A stretch of DNA of 64,000 nucleotides from Diospyros lotus (lineage: Eukaryota > Streptophyta > Magnoliopsida > Ericales > Ebenaceae). This document shows, one piece after another, positions 10,869 to 22,230 of this stretch. Location: assembly GCF_014633365.1 (NCBI RefSeq), contig NC_068341.1, positions 24,410,339 through 24,474,338 of the forward strand, read 5' to 3'. The notes under the pieces are model-generated. The model saw only the letters and a list, made by a program, of their open reading frames with translations. It ran no database searches and had not been told where the DNA came from. Made by a program: the position numbers and the translations under genes. Positions within the stretch are counted from its first letter, which is position 1; every line of letters begins with the position of its first letter.

Positions 10869-12673
10869 TGATTAGTGGTCAATTTTGTAAAAATTTTGTT
10901 ATAATTTCATCCTTATTTTGATCTTAAAATGGTTTAAATTGAATATTATTATGCATTTTGTGATTTCGTGCATGTTTAAAAATATTAATGTAAAAATATA
11001 TATAAAATATATAAAATAAAAAAATAATAAATATAATATATATTATATTATAATATTTTGGATTCCAAGCCCAATACAAGGAAGGCCCAAGCCCAAAACA
11101 AGGAAGGCCCAGACCTAAGCCCAACACAAGGAAGGCCCAAGCCCAAAAATATGAAAAGCCCAAGTCCCACAAATTGATGCCATCATTGCTTACATCATGG
11201 ATTGGGATGACATCATCGCTTACATCATGGGTTGAAATGACATCATTGCTTACATCATGGGTTGAAATGACATCATCGCTTACATCATGGGTTGGAATGA
11301 TGTCTTCGCTTACATCAAGTCACGAAGTTTCAAGAACTACACTTTGGCCTGAACTTTTTAAGTAATTAGATATTTTATTTATCTTTGTATTTTTAAATTA
11401 GGTATTTTGTTTTTCTTTAGATATTTTATATTTTAAATTATATAATTGAGTGGTCTCCATTGCATCTTTTAGCCAATAAATAGAGCACTTGGGGTGCATT
11501 TGTAACCATTCAATTTTCCTATAATGAAAGCATAGTTGTGTTCTTAGGATTTCTCTCTCAAATTTTTCACTTTAATTTTTATATAGTTTTGTTCTTAGAA
11601 TTTCCCTCTCAAATCTTCAACTTTTCTTTCCATATAGTTGTATTATGTTATTCATATTGTCTTTTTATTATATACCGCTTATATGGTTGGTTGAATATTG
11701 TCTTTAAATATTGTCTTTTTATTATATACCGCCTATATGGTGGGTTGAATATTGTCTTTTCATTATATATCGCCTATATGGTTGGTTGAATATTGTCTTT
11801 TTATTACATATTGTCTATATGGTTGGTTGAATATCGTCTTTTAATTATACACCGCCTATATGGTCGGTTAAAAAATTATCTTTTAAATATTGTCTTTTAA
11901 TTTTCGTCATTTAAATTCCTGCCAATTTATTTAAAAATGAAGATAAGTAGCTAAATCCAATCTTGGGTTAAGGCAAGGACAGTGTCCAACGCCAATGATT
12001 CCCAAAGAAAGCTACGTTTCAAGTATGTAATATTAATCTGATTTAATTTAAACAGTGTGCGTATAGTGTATCTTTGAGTTTGGATTGGAGCATAAGGCTA
12101 ACTTAGAATTTCCATGCCACGTATGGAGATTGTTAGACCTGGAAATATTTTCATACCCAAGCCCAAATGATTAATCTGTATCTATAAATTATGTCTGTGG
12201 AATATAATTCAATTTATGGTAATTGGTTAACTTAGAATTTTCATGCCATGTATGGAGATTGCTTAAACAAGAATTACCATTATCTTGAACTAAAATTACT
12301 AACAGATCTGCAAAACTCAAATCAGATGAATATTACTGATATTTTCTATTAAATTGGGAATTAATTGATTTTGGCACTGAAATTGTCTTGACCCAAGCTG
12401 CTTAAATTCAATATTAGTTTAGTTTTAATTCTTACCTTTAAATCATCTTAATCACCTCCTAAAATCAAATATTTTGTGATCTTTGTTTTCATCCATAAAT
12501 AATCTCCCTGTGAACCGACTCGGACTCACAGAAATATAAATTTAAAATTGTACTACACACACTCGCACATTGGCGAGTATAATCGCCCTACACCTGCTTT
12601 AATAAAATGATTGACGTTTGATGAATTTGGTTGTAGTTTTGATAAATAAATGTGCAGGGTAGCGTAGCAGTCA
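10869..12673 (+). repeat. 5' LTR (1,805 bp)
   Basis: It starts TGATTAGTGGTCAATTTTG and ends GCGTAGCAGTCA. Internal structure includes GCCCAAGCCCAAAACAAGG-type repeats (11067-11165), a 30-bp repeat around CATCGCTTACATCATGGGTT (11180-11320), and CCGCCTATATGGT(T/C)GGTTGAAT repeats (11660-11880). The promoter box reads CCAATAAATAGAGC at 11473 where the 3' LTR has CCTATAAATAGAGC, so the TATA box of this copy looks damaged. Two copies of the stem-loop motif lie at 12113-12135 and 12240-12262. Confidence 0.92.
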
Positions 12674-12678
12674 GTTTT

Positions 12679-12696
12679 TGGCACCGTTGCCGAGGA
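12679..12696 (+). other. Primer-binding site, tRNA-Asp type
   Basis: It reads TGGCACCGTTGCCGAGGA, with two differences from the complement of the plant tRNA-Asp 3' end. It lies five bases after the LTR. The AT-rich leader up to about 12930 has no coding signal. Confidence 0.88.
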
Positions 12697-13450
12697 GATT
12701 AAATTTTGTTGTTGTTTTACTATTTTCAAAAAATATATATATAATATATATTTGAAAAAAAAAACTAAAACAAAAAAAATAATAAAAACTATATAAATTA
12801 AAAACTTAAATTTAAAAAATATATATATATATTTAGATAACTTTTAGTTATTAAACAACGCAAGAGACTACAGTCAGGTATGATTATTGAAACATTGATT
12901 GATTCATTAGTATCATTATCTGCCATTAAATTGTCATTCCATATTCTATATGTCTCAGTATTTTAGCATGTTTGTGACTTCTAATGCATTTGGCTATCCC
13001 GATCCTAGTGATGGGAGGTCTTCTTTTAACCAGAGTCAGAGGGAGAATTCTTATCTGTCGGGCTACGACCCAGATCTTTACACTGATTACCCAAGTTCCT
13101 ATGACCATTGGAATTATCCTTGGAACAATGACTGTGTTCCAATCTTATGAGCCTTTTCCTCCTCCACCTCACCAATTCGAGTTAGAACAAGGGGTTAGAT
13201 CTGATGCTTATTAACCTCAGGATGAAAAATTTTTAGAGGACCCCCTTCAGGAGTTTATGCAAGGTCAAATGAGTTTTAATACACAAGTGGTCGAACTTCA
13301 AGAACAAACCACTAGGGCCATAAGTGACATTTTTGAACAACTGACTGAGTTTACACAGACCTTGAGCGTGAGTGAACCTGGAAAGTTTCCAAACCAACCT
13401 AATCAAAATTCCGTACGTCAATGTCTTGGGGAGGAATCGTCATTCAATGC

Positions 13451-14653
13451 TGATATTTTACTCTTGGTAATAAAATAGTTTTGATAATGACTATATGAAA
13501 ATCAATCTCTAATATATGGATTATATGTATGGGAAAATCAATCTTTAAATCTCCTTGAAGCAAAGTTATGAAAATTTATATAGGAGAAATGTTGAAGTGT
13601 GGTTGAGTGTGTTTAGATTCAAAATAAATATATTTTTGATAATCTCAACTTGCTTTCAAAATAATCAAAATGAGGAGTTGTTAAGTTTTAAATCTTTTCA
13701 AATGGATAGTCGACTATGTGGTTCATTCTGTTTACTATGCTTGAAAATAATCGACTATGTTGTTAAGGATAGTTAACTATGCATAAGGATAGTCGACTAT
13801 GCTGGTTTGATCTGTTGACTATTTGAGGCTTCTGTCGACTATCATGTAAAGATAGTCGACTATGGATTTTCTTCTGTCGACTACGTTTTGTTTTACTTGT
13901 AAAAATAGTCAACTATGCATTTTCTTTTGTCAACTATATCTTTTCGCAGAAAGCTTCCAACGGCTAGTTTTTCAAATCCCAATGGTCACAAATGGCTACA
14001 TTTCTCTTCAATCTTTTGGAAAGCCTTTATATACAACTCAAGGATGATCAAGAGAAGACCAATGGATGGAAATGAAATGATTTGAGCCTATTGTTATTCT
14101 CATTTGTATTTAAAATCATCCGTGCTTTAATTTTCTCTCTTCAAGGCTTTGATCTTCACTTGTAATTATTTACTTCAAGCCTTGTATCATTTTTGAGAGA
14201 CATTGTAACTAAGAGATTCATCTCTTAGATTCTCTCCAATTGTACACTTCTTGTATTTCCTAGCTTGTGTAGCTAGAGGGCCTACTTGGTTTAAGTAGAA
14301 GGTTGTATTTCCTAGATTGTGTAGCTAGAGGGCCTACTTGGTTTAAGTAGAAGGTTGTATTTCCTAGCTTGTGTAGCTAGAGGGCTTACTTGTGTAAGTA
14401 GGAGATTTTAGTGAATTGGTTCAAAATCCTTAGTGGGAGCTAAGGTAATGGATTAGGCTTGGTTTAAGCAGAACCACTATAAATCCTTTGTGTCATTTAT
14501 TCTTCTTGCTTTACATTTGTCATTTCATATGTTCTATGTTTTAAATCACTAAAACCTCAATTGGGTCAAAAAGTTTTCAAGTTCTATCAAGTTTTTTAAA
14601 ATATCCAATTCACCCCTCCTCTTGGTGTGTGCCATATCAGTTCAATTCTAACA
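13451..14653 (+). mobile_element. Solo LTR, Copia (SIRE/Maximus-like)
   Basis: It is bounded by TGATATTTTACTC and AATTCTAACA and flanked by a perfect TSD AATGC (13446-13450 and 14654-14658). The length is 1,203 bp. The promoter-proximal text GGAGCTAAGGTA...AACCACTATAAATCC and the end CAATTCACCCCTCCTCTTGG are familiar from plant Copia LTRs of the SIRE/Maximus kind. It contains a 52-bp tandem repeat in three copies (14251-14404) and an array of ATAGTCGACTAT palindromes (13700-13945). No internal domain remains, so it formed by LTR-LTR recombination. Confidence 0.85.
13700..13945. repeat. ATAGTCGACTAT palindrome array in the Copia LTR
   Basis: About ten copies of (A/G)TAGTCGACTAT or variants (AATCGACTAT, TAGTTAACTAT, TGTCAACTAT) are spaced 15-35 bp apart. 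The 12-bp full form is a perfect palindrome with a central CpG. Confidence 0.8.
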
Positions 14654-15172
14654 AATGCACCCATAGGTTAAGAATCGGTCCAATCTATACCCATCCCTAG
14701 AAATGATGAATCAATTGAGAGATTTGATGACCCTGGGATGGTACGAGCAATCATAGAAGAAAAATTGGGCCAAAATGATGTGAGAAAATAAGAAGCCTGG
14801 GAGAAAGAAGAGGAAAAAACCCAAGAGCCCAAATGTGAAGATACCATGGGCCTAGCCAAACTTGAGCCTAAATTTATGTTTTCTAAGCTAGTCTATATTA
14901 TTGGGGATCAAATTAAACCAGACATGTGTGAGTTGTTTGTGCAAATTGATGTGCCATACTCTGATGTAATAAAACCAACACCTCCGGATGACATATTTTC
15001 AAAAAATGTATGCGCATTCATGAGAAAAATCAATTTACATAATTTTGAAAATAACTTTAAAAGGGGTGTAATGATAGAGAGTTATTATACGATTAGGAGG
15101 GTAACCACTCATTTGATCCTTAATTGGAAGAAAAGAAAAAAAAACTCTAAAAGAATATTTAAGAATATATAA

Positions 15173-15651
15173 TAAAATAAAATTTGTTTTTTTAATAAAT
15201 ATATATATATATAAGAAGATAAAGAAAAGAGGGAGACAGACTTAACGTTGATGGCAACCATTTTTTTTGGGACAGTTCAATCACACTGCCCTATAAAGAA
15301 AAAGGAGACACTACCCTATAAAGAAAAAGAAACGTCAAGGGTTGAACAAGAAACGCCGAAAGTTCAAAAAGGAGATGCCGAAAGTTGAAAAAGGAAACAT
15401 CGAATATTGAAAAAGGAGACGTCAGATGTGACCTTGCACTTGTGGCACGCCTCGAGCTAAGTGTGGTTGTTAGAATGGTGATTTCCACTACCCTATAAGA
15501 GACTTGTATCTGCATGAGGCAAGCCACACTTCTTTGAGCTCAATCTTCTCTCATTTGTGTTGTTCTCCGATCAGGTACTCTCGTCCTTTTTATAAGATTC
15601 ATAGTTTTGTTTTACTTTTCTCTTACTATAGTTGTGTTTTAAAAAAAAAAA
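15173..15651 (+). other. Non-coding segment with short tandem repeats upstream of the captured ORF
   Basis: An AT-rich stretch with a (TA)n run (15200-15215) leads into a degenerate repeat of about 28 bp, roughly AAAAAGGAGAYGYCGAAAGTTG (15295-15425). A probable 5' leader follows, with TCTCATTTGTGTTGTTCTC and a possible splice donor CAG-GTACTC near 15574. No coding sequence was found. Confidence 0.5.
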
Positions 15652-16260
15652 ATGGATCTTCAGCTCTTGAAAATTCCCAAGTACTATCCATCTCTCCCAC
15701 AAAATGATTTGAAAAGGATTTATGCTGCTAGGTGTGAAAGACTTAGGCTTTTGATGTGTAAAAATATCCCTGAAGATATTCGTTGGTTGATTGAAGCAAA
15801 AAATTGATTTCTTGGGGAAACTTTACCTAGTTTTAAGCACTTCCCAGGCTTGGGAAAGAGTAGTTTTTTGAAAAAATGAAGAGCGAAAAGATTAAATGGT
15901 TGTCACAAATGTGCTCGATGGACTTGTAACACACGATGTAAATCTGTGGTGTTTACTTCCATAAATCGAGATGATAAAATTAGTTTCATAAAGGATGGGC
16001 TAAGTAAGGAGTCTTTAGATGATATCCGATTGACTCTTGAGACATATTCGTGTGGAATAGTGCAACGAGAAATTCTTGCTTTATGGACCCAATTTAGAAG
16101 TGACAACCAATGCTATGATCTTGGGAATCTGACTATAATTGACCCTGTTTGCCAATCTATAAGAAAATTGGATGGGAAGCCTATCCCCACTTCATAGAAG
16201 GTGTTTAAGCCATTTCTGAACGTAAAACCAGAGGAAGATGTGAGCCACAATCACAACTAC
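15652..16260 (+). pseudogene. Captured ORF of unknown family with a Cys cluster, two in-frame stops plus a third near the end
   Basis: From the ATG at 15652 one frame runs about 200 codons with stops near 15804 and 15877 and a third near 16195. It begins MDLQLLKIPKYYPSLPQND, has KRIYAARCERLRLLMC, then a cysteine cluster CHKCARWTCNTRC (CX2CX4CX3C, near 15900-15940). A well-behaved segment follows: ISFIKDGLSKESLDDIRLTL, ILALWTQFRSDNQCYDLGNL and IIDPVCQSIRKLDGKPIPTS. This reads like a real host protein rather than retroelement sequence, possibly metal-binding, but I do not recognise the family and infer no function. Its place between the gag remnant and the LOG-like copy suggests both were captured. 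Confidence 0.5.
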
Positions 16261-16378
16261 TTGTATATACGCATGATTTTTGTTTATGTTTATTGTTGAA
16301 TTTCTATATAGTTACTTTTGATTGCCAAACCTCTTTAACCAGTTCTACTTTCAGGGCATACATAAAGAACTAACATAA

Positions 16379-18402
16379 ATGGAAGGCTAGCTGATAGAGC
16401 GCATATTTTCATATTATTTAGCCCTCATATTTAGTCTTTTTGCACATTAGTTGTGTCATTTTATTCATCTTGATTTTGTTTTATTTTATTTTATAGGAAT
16501 TGGGCTTCACACTATTTTATTTTATTTTGGATAGATTAGGGCTTCCTGGGTCATAAGGAATTTTGATGGCAAGAAGGGAAACAAGGAGATTGGAGACAAA
16601 GAAGCAAAAGTGTGCTGACAGATTTGACCTTCTGTGCTTCTTTCAAATTTTTGGCCAAGTTATAATCCCAGAACGTGAATTATGTCTTCAAAGATATTGT
16701 AGAGGACTTCTTAAGATTTCTGGAATGGTATGGTTTTTCCAAATTCAAGTTCGTTTGGGCCTCCAAACATCGCTTCAAAGTCGGGACCAGATAGTTGGGT
16801 TAAATTAGGAAAGCTACACTGAACACTGATTCTTTAAAAGGCCATAACTTGGGTGTCCGATATCCAAATCAAGTGATTAAAAATCCCAAATTCATCTACT
16901 CTTCCTGATCTATAATTTTTATGAAGGGGCCAAAGCCCAAAACGCACGTTATCCTATTCGAAATCGGATGTGAAGTTGCAGTAACCTAGGGTTTCCTCCT
17001 TAAGCTCTATTTAAGCACCTTAGGAGGCCATTAGGTGGAGGGGGATATATATTTTTTGTCTCATGAACAATAGCCATTTTTTCTCTGTTTTTGTTTTCTT
17101 CTCCATGGAGGGCTAAACACTTGTAATCAGTTGCAAATCCGAACTTATTCCATGGTTTGAATCCCGAAAGCTTCTACGAAATCTGGTTTGAATTTCAATT
17201 ATATTTATTTTAAGTTTTCTCTACTTCTTTTCTACTTATTCTAGTGCATGTTCAAGATGGTTGTATGAACATATACAGGGTGGATTTCTCTTTTCTATAT
17301 TACGGTTTTAATGTTATAGTCGGTTGATACAACACACGAAGGAAAGAAGCAGAAACAAATAACTTGGTATGGATGGTTATGGATACTAGGTTCTGAAATC
17401 TGTGTGAATGAAGATTAAAATTGGTAGACTGATTGAAGGAGGTTTTCTTTGATTTTTATATCAGCTTTGATTTGATCTCTAGACGGTTGTTGGAGATTTA
17501 TTTATACAGGTTTTGGGTGTTGAAACTCGGCTAGATCTAATCTATAAGAAGGGATGATGAAAACCTGGTTTAAGGGAAAGATTTGTAACTGGTTGCGTTT
17601 GGATCCATAGACAGTTTCATTTTTATATTTTTACTCAATCTTCATACTTTCTTTTTCATCAAAAAAACCTCCCTCATTCAGTTCTTGTCATGACAGATTT
17701 GTATTGAGGTTCATTTGAGAGACAACTTTGGGGTCGCACCCTTGCTGCAGATCCAAAATATATATATTTTTTTACAATCATCGAGGTTCGACAGTCTCGA
17801 TCACTAGCCAGTTCGTCGAATCAATACCATATGTGTACTATGTGGCTCTCAACTTGGGAGCGATATTTGTTACACACTTGCAGCAAGCAAACTTGGCCTA
17901 AAATTGGGAGAGAGAAAAATTAATTTGGTCTATGGAGGGGGAAGTCGTGGATTGAATGGATGTGTTTCACAGGCTACACATCTTGGGCAATCATATGTGG
18001 TAGGTGTTATGCCAATCCCTTTGGCTAATCCACAGATTTCCGGGTATACACGAGGTCAACTTATAAGAACGACTTCTAGGTCTGAGCGCATGGCTTATAA
18101 GATTTATCAATCAGATGCCTTCATTGCTTTGCCAGGAGGTTTTGGTACACTTGAAGAAATCTTTTGTATAATCTCCTGGGCCAAGAGCAATCTCCATACC
18201 AAACCCATTGGACTTTTAAATATTAACCATCTTTTCTTGATTAGGCTGTGGAACAAAAGTTCATTTCTCTTTCTATAAGAAATATTCTCATTTTCGCATC
18301 CACCATTGAGGAGCTGCTAGAGAAATTATACGCTTATATTCCACAGCATGATCCTTACGAGCCTCGGATAGACTGGTCTAAGGCAATTGGAAGCAAGCGT
18401 TA
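16379..18402 (+). pseudogene. LOG-like cytokinin riboside 5'-monophosphate phosphoribohydrolase, intronless captured copy
   Basis: Coding sequence is at 16379-16391 and 17809-18402 (about 200 codons), split by a solo LTR with TSD CTAGC. It begins MEG then a TAG, continues INTICVLCGSQLGS, then ERKINLVYGGGSRGLNGCVSQ, VVGVMPIPLA, and the family signature DAFIALPGGFGTLEEIF (17,...; near 18112-18162). ISWAKSNLHTKPIGLLNIN follows, and after a stop and small deletion near 18235, AVEQKFISLSIRN and IEELLEKLYAYIPQHDP, ending SKR-stop at 18402. The family (PGGxGTxxE, Rossmann-like) removes ribose phosphate from cytokinin nucleotides to give active cytokinin in the cytosol. LOG genes normally have several introns; none is seen here, suggesting capture through RNA. 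Two stops and the LTR make it non-functional; GGGSxGLMG is changed to GLNG. Confidence 0.85.
16392..17803 (+). mobile_element. Solo LTR, Athila-like, inside the LOG-like copy
   Basis: It starts TGATAGAGCGCATATTTTC and ends CGACAGTCTCGATCA, with TSD CTAGC at 16387-16391 and 17804-17808. The length is 1,412 bp. Its middle (GTTTGGGCCTCCAAACATCG, AAAAGGCCATAACTTGGGTG, CCAAATCAAGTGATT) matches the reverse complement of 32740-32960, so it belongs to a family related to the LTR at 31707-33246. Removing it restores the LOG-like frame at CTAGC-CAGTTCG. Confidence 0.85.
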
Positions 18403-18443
18403 AAGGGGCCCGATTAATTTAGATTTATCCCTCTAAGGAGGGC

Positions 18444-18640
18444 AAGTCTATGATAAGATGGCTGAGTAAGGAGTACTTTTTTGTACTCTTGAGACGCATT
18501 TTTTTATTTTGACTTGCATGAATTTATTTTATGTTTTGTTTTCAAAAATTGTGGAATGCTATTAGGTAAGTCTATCATAAGATGGCTGAGTAAGGAGTAC
18601 TTTTTGTACTCTTGAGACACATCTCTTAATTATATGACTT
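18444..18640 (+). repeat. Direct repeat with a perfect hairpin, two copies
   Basis: AAGTCTAT(G/C)ATAAGATGGC followed by TGAGTAAGGAGTAC occurs at 18444 and again at 18568 (period 124). Each copy holds the stem GAGTAC / GTACTC around a T5-T6 loop (18471-18488 and 18595-18611). Confidence 0.8.
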
Positions 18641-20289
18641 GCAGAAATTTTTCTTATTTAGGTGTGAAAAAAAAATATATAAAAAAATATATATGTAGGG
18701 TATTCTCACTTGTTTGTTGAAGATTTAGCAGTTCACAGTAAACTTACAGACTTGTGGAGTTACATGTATTTTAACAACCCTATTTTATTACTGCAATTCA
18801 AGTTGGGGGAGTAAGGTATATTTATGAGTTATCCAGTCCATGTTTAACTGTTAATTTGCAATTGCATGTTTGTAGCTTTGTGTGAATTATTTACTTTTAT
18901 CCACTCCTATTAAAAATTAAAAAAATTATGTGTGCTTTAAATAACACTATCCCTAAAGCTTTGGAGTTATATACTGATAGCCAGTTGAATTTGCAGTATG
19001 AATTATGAATGCATTAATTTCTTATTTGAAAACGTAGATATATGGGATTAGAATAAGTGATTTGCATGCATCGGATGTTCAATAATTAGAAATTGGTTTA
19101 TCGATCATAAAGTCAAAGGCAGTGGTAATTACCTGATTAGCGCACTGCATGATCCCTCAATAGAAGTGGAGACTATTACCCGAGTGAGTGTTCGAGCCTA
19201 ATAATCGTTAATTCTGAGTGAAATAACACTTATTCTAAATGCACTTTATTGTTGATCTCATATTTTCAATAGCTTCAAAACATTAATTTGCTTTGAATGT
19301 CTAGTATAATAGCGGATGAATTTGGCTGGTTTCAAACTCTGAATTAGTTGACTGAGTAACATCGTTTTGTAGAAGCATGATAGGGGGATCAATTTCTTTT
19401 AATATGGGCCGATTAACCTTTTTCCTTCTTTACATTAACCTCCCTTGCTAGCCTATTTGAGCCATTCTTAGCATAATTCCATTCATTTTCTTACCCTCGT
19501 CTAACCTATAACCATACGAAGTTTGTCCAACCTGATGTGTTTTTAGGAATCAGTCTATCTCAGTATTTTCATATAAAAAAAAAAAAAAAAAAAAAAAAGG
19601 AAAAAAAATGAAGTTCTCTTAGCTTTTTAGCACAAGTGTTTCAAAATAAATGCTGAAGAAAACAATATGTCCAATTTGATATTAGTGTAAAAAAAAAAGA
19701 GAAAAAAAATCCCGACACACCCTTTACACACTTTACCCTTTTCTTTGACAACTCGTATTAACCTCATAGCCCCATTACAACCCGGTCTGGTCCCTCTTGA
19801 TGTTATAAATCATGTAATCTCAGGATTCGAGTTCGGAGTAGGGAATTCTGTTTAAATTCAAAAGTTATTTATCTATGGCATTATTCCAGTCATGAAGCTA
19901 TGTTAAATTCCCTGTTCTTTCATGAAAATACGTTCTTTGTATTTGGGATGACACCAAGTTTGAACTTGTTTTACATTTACTCTTAAAACGGTACACCCCT
20001 TTGTGTATACACTAGAGGAATCATTTTTTTTATTGGAGGGAAAATACATAGTAAGGTTTGAAGTCGAAACTTCGAGGGAGTAAGGTAGAATGATGGTCAT
20101 CCTAATTGTAGTTCCTAAGATTGTATGACCTTTAACCAAAATCTGATTTAGAATATTCAACTGTATGGCAGATAGCTTGTACTATTCTATGTATTTCGGT
20201 TTCGAATTTGAAATTTTTATATTCATGCGATTATTGTGAATAAATCTGGCCATAGTAAAGTCTAATTGCTATGGGACTAGCAATGCTTA
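18641..20289 (+). other. 3' non-coding region of the Athila-like element
   Basis: No open frame of note is present. The stretch has an internal purine-rich site (CAAGTTGGGGGAGTAAGG near 18798), a 24-base A run at 19577-19600 and a second A-rich run near 19690. Long 3' non-coding regions between pol and the 3' LTR are usual in the Athila/Tat lineage; here the pol part is gone. Confidence 0.6.
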
Positions 20290-20301
20290 AGTTGGGGGGT
20301 G
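20290..20301 (+). other. Polypurine tract
   Basis: AGTTGGGGGGTG lies directly before the 3' LTR at 20302, where plus-strand DNA synthesis would start. Confidence 0.8.
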
Positions 20302-22104
20302 TGATTAGTGGTCAATTTTGTAAAAATTTTGTTATAATTTCACCTTTATTTTGATCTTAAAATTGTTTAAATTGACTATTATTATGCATTTTGTGATTTC
20401 GTGCATGTTTAAAAATATTAATATAAAAATATATATAAAATAAAAAAATAATAAATATAATATATATAATATTATAATATTATAATATTATGGATTCCAA
20501 GCCCAACACAAGAAAGGCCCAAGCCCAAAACAAGAAAGGCCCAAGCCCAAAACAAGGAAGGCCCAAACCTAAGCCTAACACAAGGAAGACCCAAGCCCAA
20601 AAATATGAAAAGCCCAAGTCCCACAAATTGATGACATCATCGTTTATATCCTGGGTTGAAATGACATCATCGCTTACATCATGAGTTGGAATGACATCAT
20701 TGCTTATATCATGGGTTGGAATGATATCATCGCTTACATCATGGGTTGGAATGATGTCATTGCTTACATCAAGTCATGAAGTTTCAACAACTACACTTTG
20801 GCCTGAACTTTTTAAGTAATTAGATATTTTATTTATCTTTGTATTTTTAAATTAGGTATTTTATTTTTCTTTAGATATTTTGTATTATTAAATTATATAA
20901 TTGAGTGGTCTTCATTTCATCTTTTAGCCTATAAATAGAGCACTTAGGGTGCATTTGTAACCATTCAATTTTCCTATAATGAAAGCATAGTTGTGTTCTT
21001 AGGATTTCTCTCTCAAATTTTTCACTTTAATTTTTATATAGTTTTATTCTTAGAATTTCCCTCTCAAATCTTCAACTTTTGTTTCCATATAGTTGTATTA
21101 TGTTATTCATATTGTCTTTTTATTACATACCGCCTATATGGTCGGTTGAATATTGTCTTTAAATATTGTCTTTTCATTATATACCGCCTATATGGTTGGT
21201 TGAATATTATCTTTTAAATATTATTTTTTTATTACATACCGCCTATATGGTCAGTTGAATATTGTCTTTTAATTATACACCGCCTATATGGTCGGTTAAA
21301 AAATTGTCTTTTAAATATTGTCTTTTAATTTGTATCATTTAAATTTTTGCCAATTTATTTAAAAATGAAGATAAGTAGCTAAATCCAATCTTGGGTTAAA
21401 GTAAGGACAATGTCCAACGCCAATGATTCCCAAAGAAAGCTATGCTTCAAGTATGTAATATTAATCTTATTTAATTTGAGCAATGTGCGTATAGTGTATC
21501 TTTGACTTTGGATTGGAACATAAGCCTAACTTAGAATTTTCATGCCACGTATGGAGATTGCTAGACCAGGAAATGTTTTCATACCCAAGCCCAAATGATT
21601 AATCTGTATCTATAATTTCTGTTTGTGGAATATAATTCAATTTATGGTAATTGCTTAACTTAGAATTTTCATGCCATGTGTGGAGATTACTTAAACAAGA
21701 ATTACCATTATCTTGTACTAAAATTACTTACAGATCTGCAAAACTCAAATCAGATGAATATTACTGATCTTTTCTATTAAATCAGGAATTAATTGATTTT
21801 GGCACTGAAATTGTCTTGACCCAAGCTGCTTAAATTCAGTATTAGTTTAGTTTTAATTCTTACCTTTAAATCATCTTAATCACCTCCTAAAATAAAATAT
21901 TTTTGTGATCTTTGTTTTCATCCATAAATAATCTCCCTGTGAACCGACTGGGACTCACCGAAATATAAATTTAAAATTGTACTACACGCACACTCGCACA
22001 CTGGCGAGTATAATCGCCCTACACTTGCTTTAATAAAAGGATTGACGTCTGATGAATTTGGTTGTAGTTTTGATAAATAAATGTGCAGGGTAGCGTAGCA
22101 GTCA
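20302..22104 (+). repeat. 3' LTR (1,803 bp)
   Basis: It is nearly collinear with 10869-12673 and has the same TGATTAG...CAGTCA ends. Differences are scattered substitutions and small length changes in the repeats. The TATA-type box CCTATAAATAGAGC near 20928 is intact. The stem-loop motif occurs near 21540 and 21665. Confidence 0.93.
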
Positions 22105-22230
22105 GGATGGTGCATGCTACTGTAGAGGGAGCCATAGATAATGTCGTAGAGACCATCATTCAACGTGTGTTGTAGCGTATGGGAGATGCAGGATATGGAT
22201 CAAGCGCTGTTGCTACACCTCCATAGTAGT
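22105..22230 (+). pseudogene. CACTA ORF2-type gene, 3' end after the retroelement
   Basis: After the second GGATG the frame interrupted at 10868 resumes: GMVHATVEGAIDNVVETIIQ, a stop, then MGDAGYGSSAVATPP and a terminal stop. This fits the C-terminal tail of Transposase_24 proteins. The continuity of the frame across the 11-kb insertion supports both calls. Confidence 0.75.

Larger units (their letters stand above)
12950..15172 (+). pseudogene. gag: Gag C-terminal remnant, split by a solo LTR
   Basis: The N-terminal Gag domain is missing. An open stretch from 12950 (Ser/Tyr/Pro-rich, not recognised) is followed in another frame by FNTQVVELQEQTTRAI...LTQTLSVSEPGKFPNQ-like sequence (13257-13430). 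This matches the C-terminal gag linker at 2780-2940 of the minus-strand element (TLSVREPGRFPSQ). The frame continues after the solo LTR at 14654 as NAPIG-stop-ESVQSIPIPRNDESI and runs, with one further stop, to 15172, ending in a basic region I cannot assign. The join across the LTR keeps the frame, which supports the TSD assignment. It cannot make a working capsid. Confidence 0.65.
10869..22104 (+). mobile_element. Complete non-autonomous Athila-like LTR retrotransposon with captured host sequences
   Basis: Both LTRs are present (10869-12673 and 20302-22104), with a PBS at 12679, a PPT at 20290 and perfect GGATG TSDs. The length is 11,236 bp, or about 8.6 kb without the two nested solo LTRs. 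The interior has only a C-terminal gag remnant and no protease, RT, RNase H or integrase that I can find. In place of pol are an unidentified host-like ORF (15652-16260) and a LOG-like pseudogene (16379-18402). Mobilisation must have used proteins from a related element; the LTR similarity to 4370-6478 suggests that family as helper. The two LTRs differ by a few percent by eye, so the insertion is not very recent. Confidence 0.88.
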
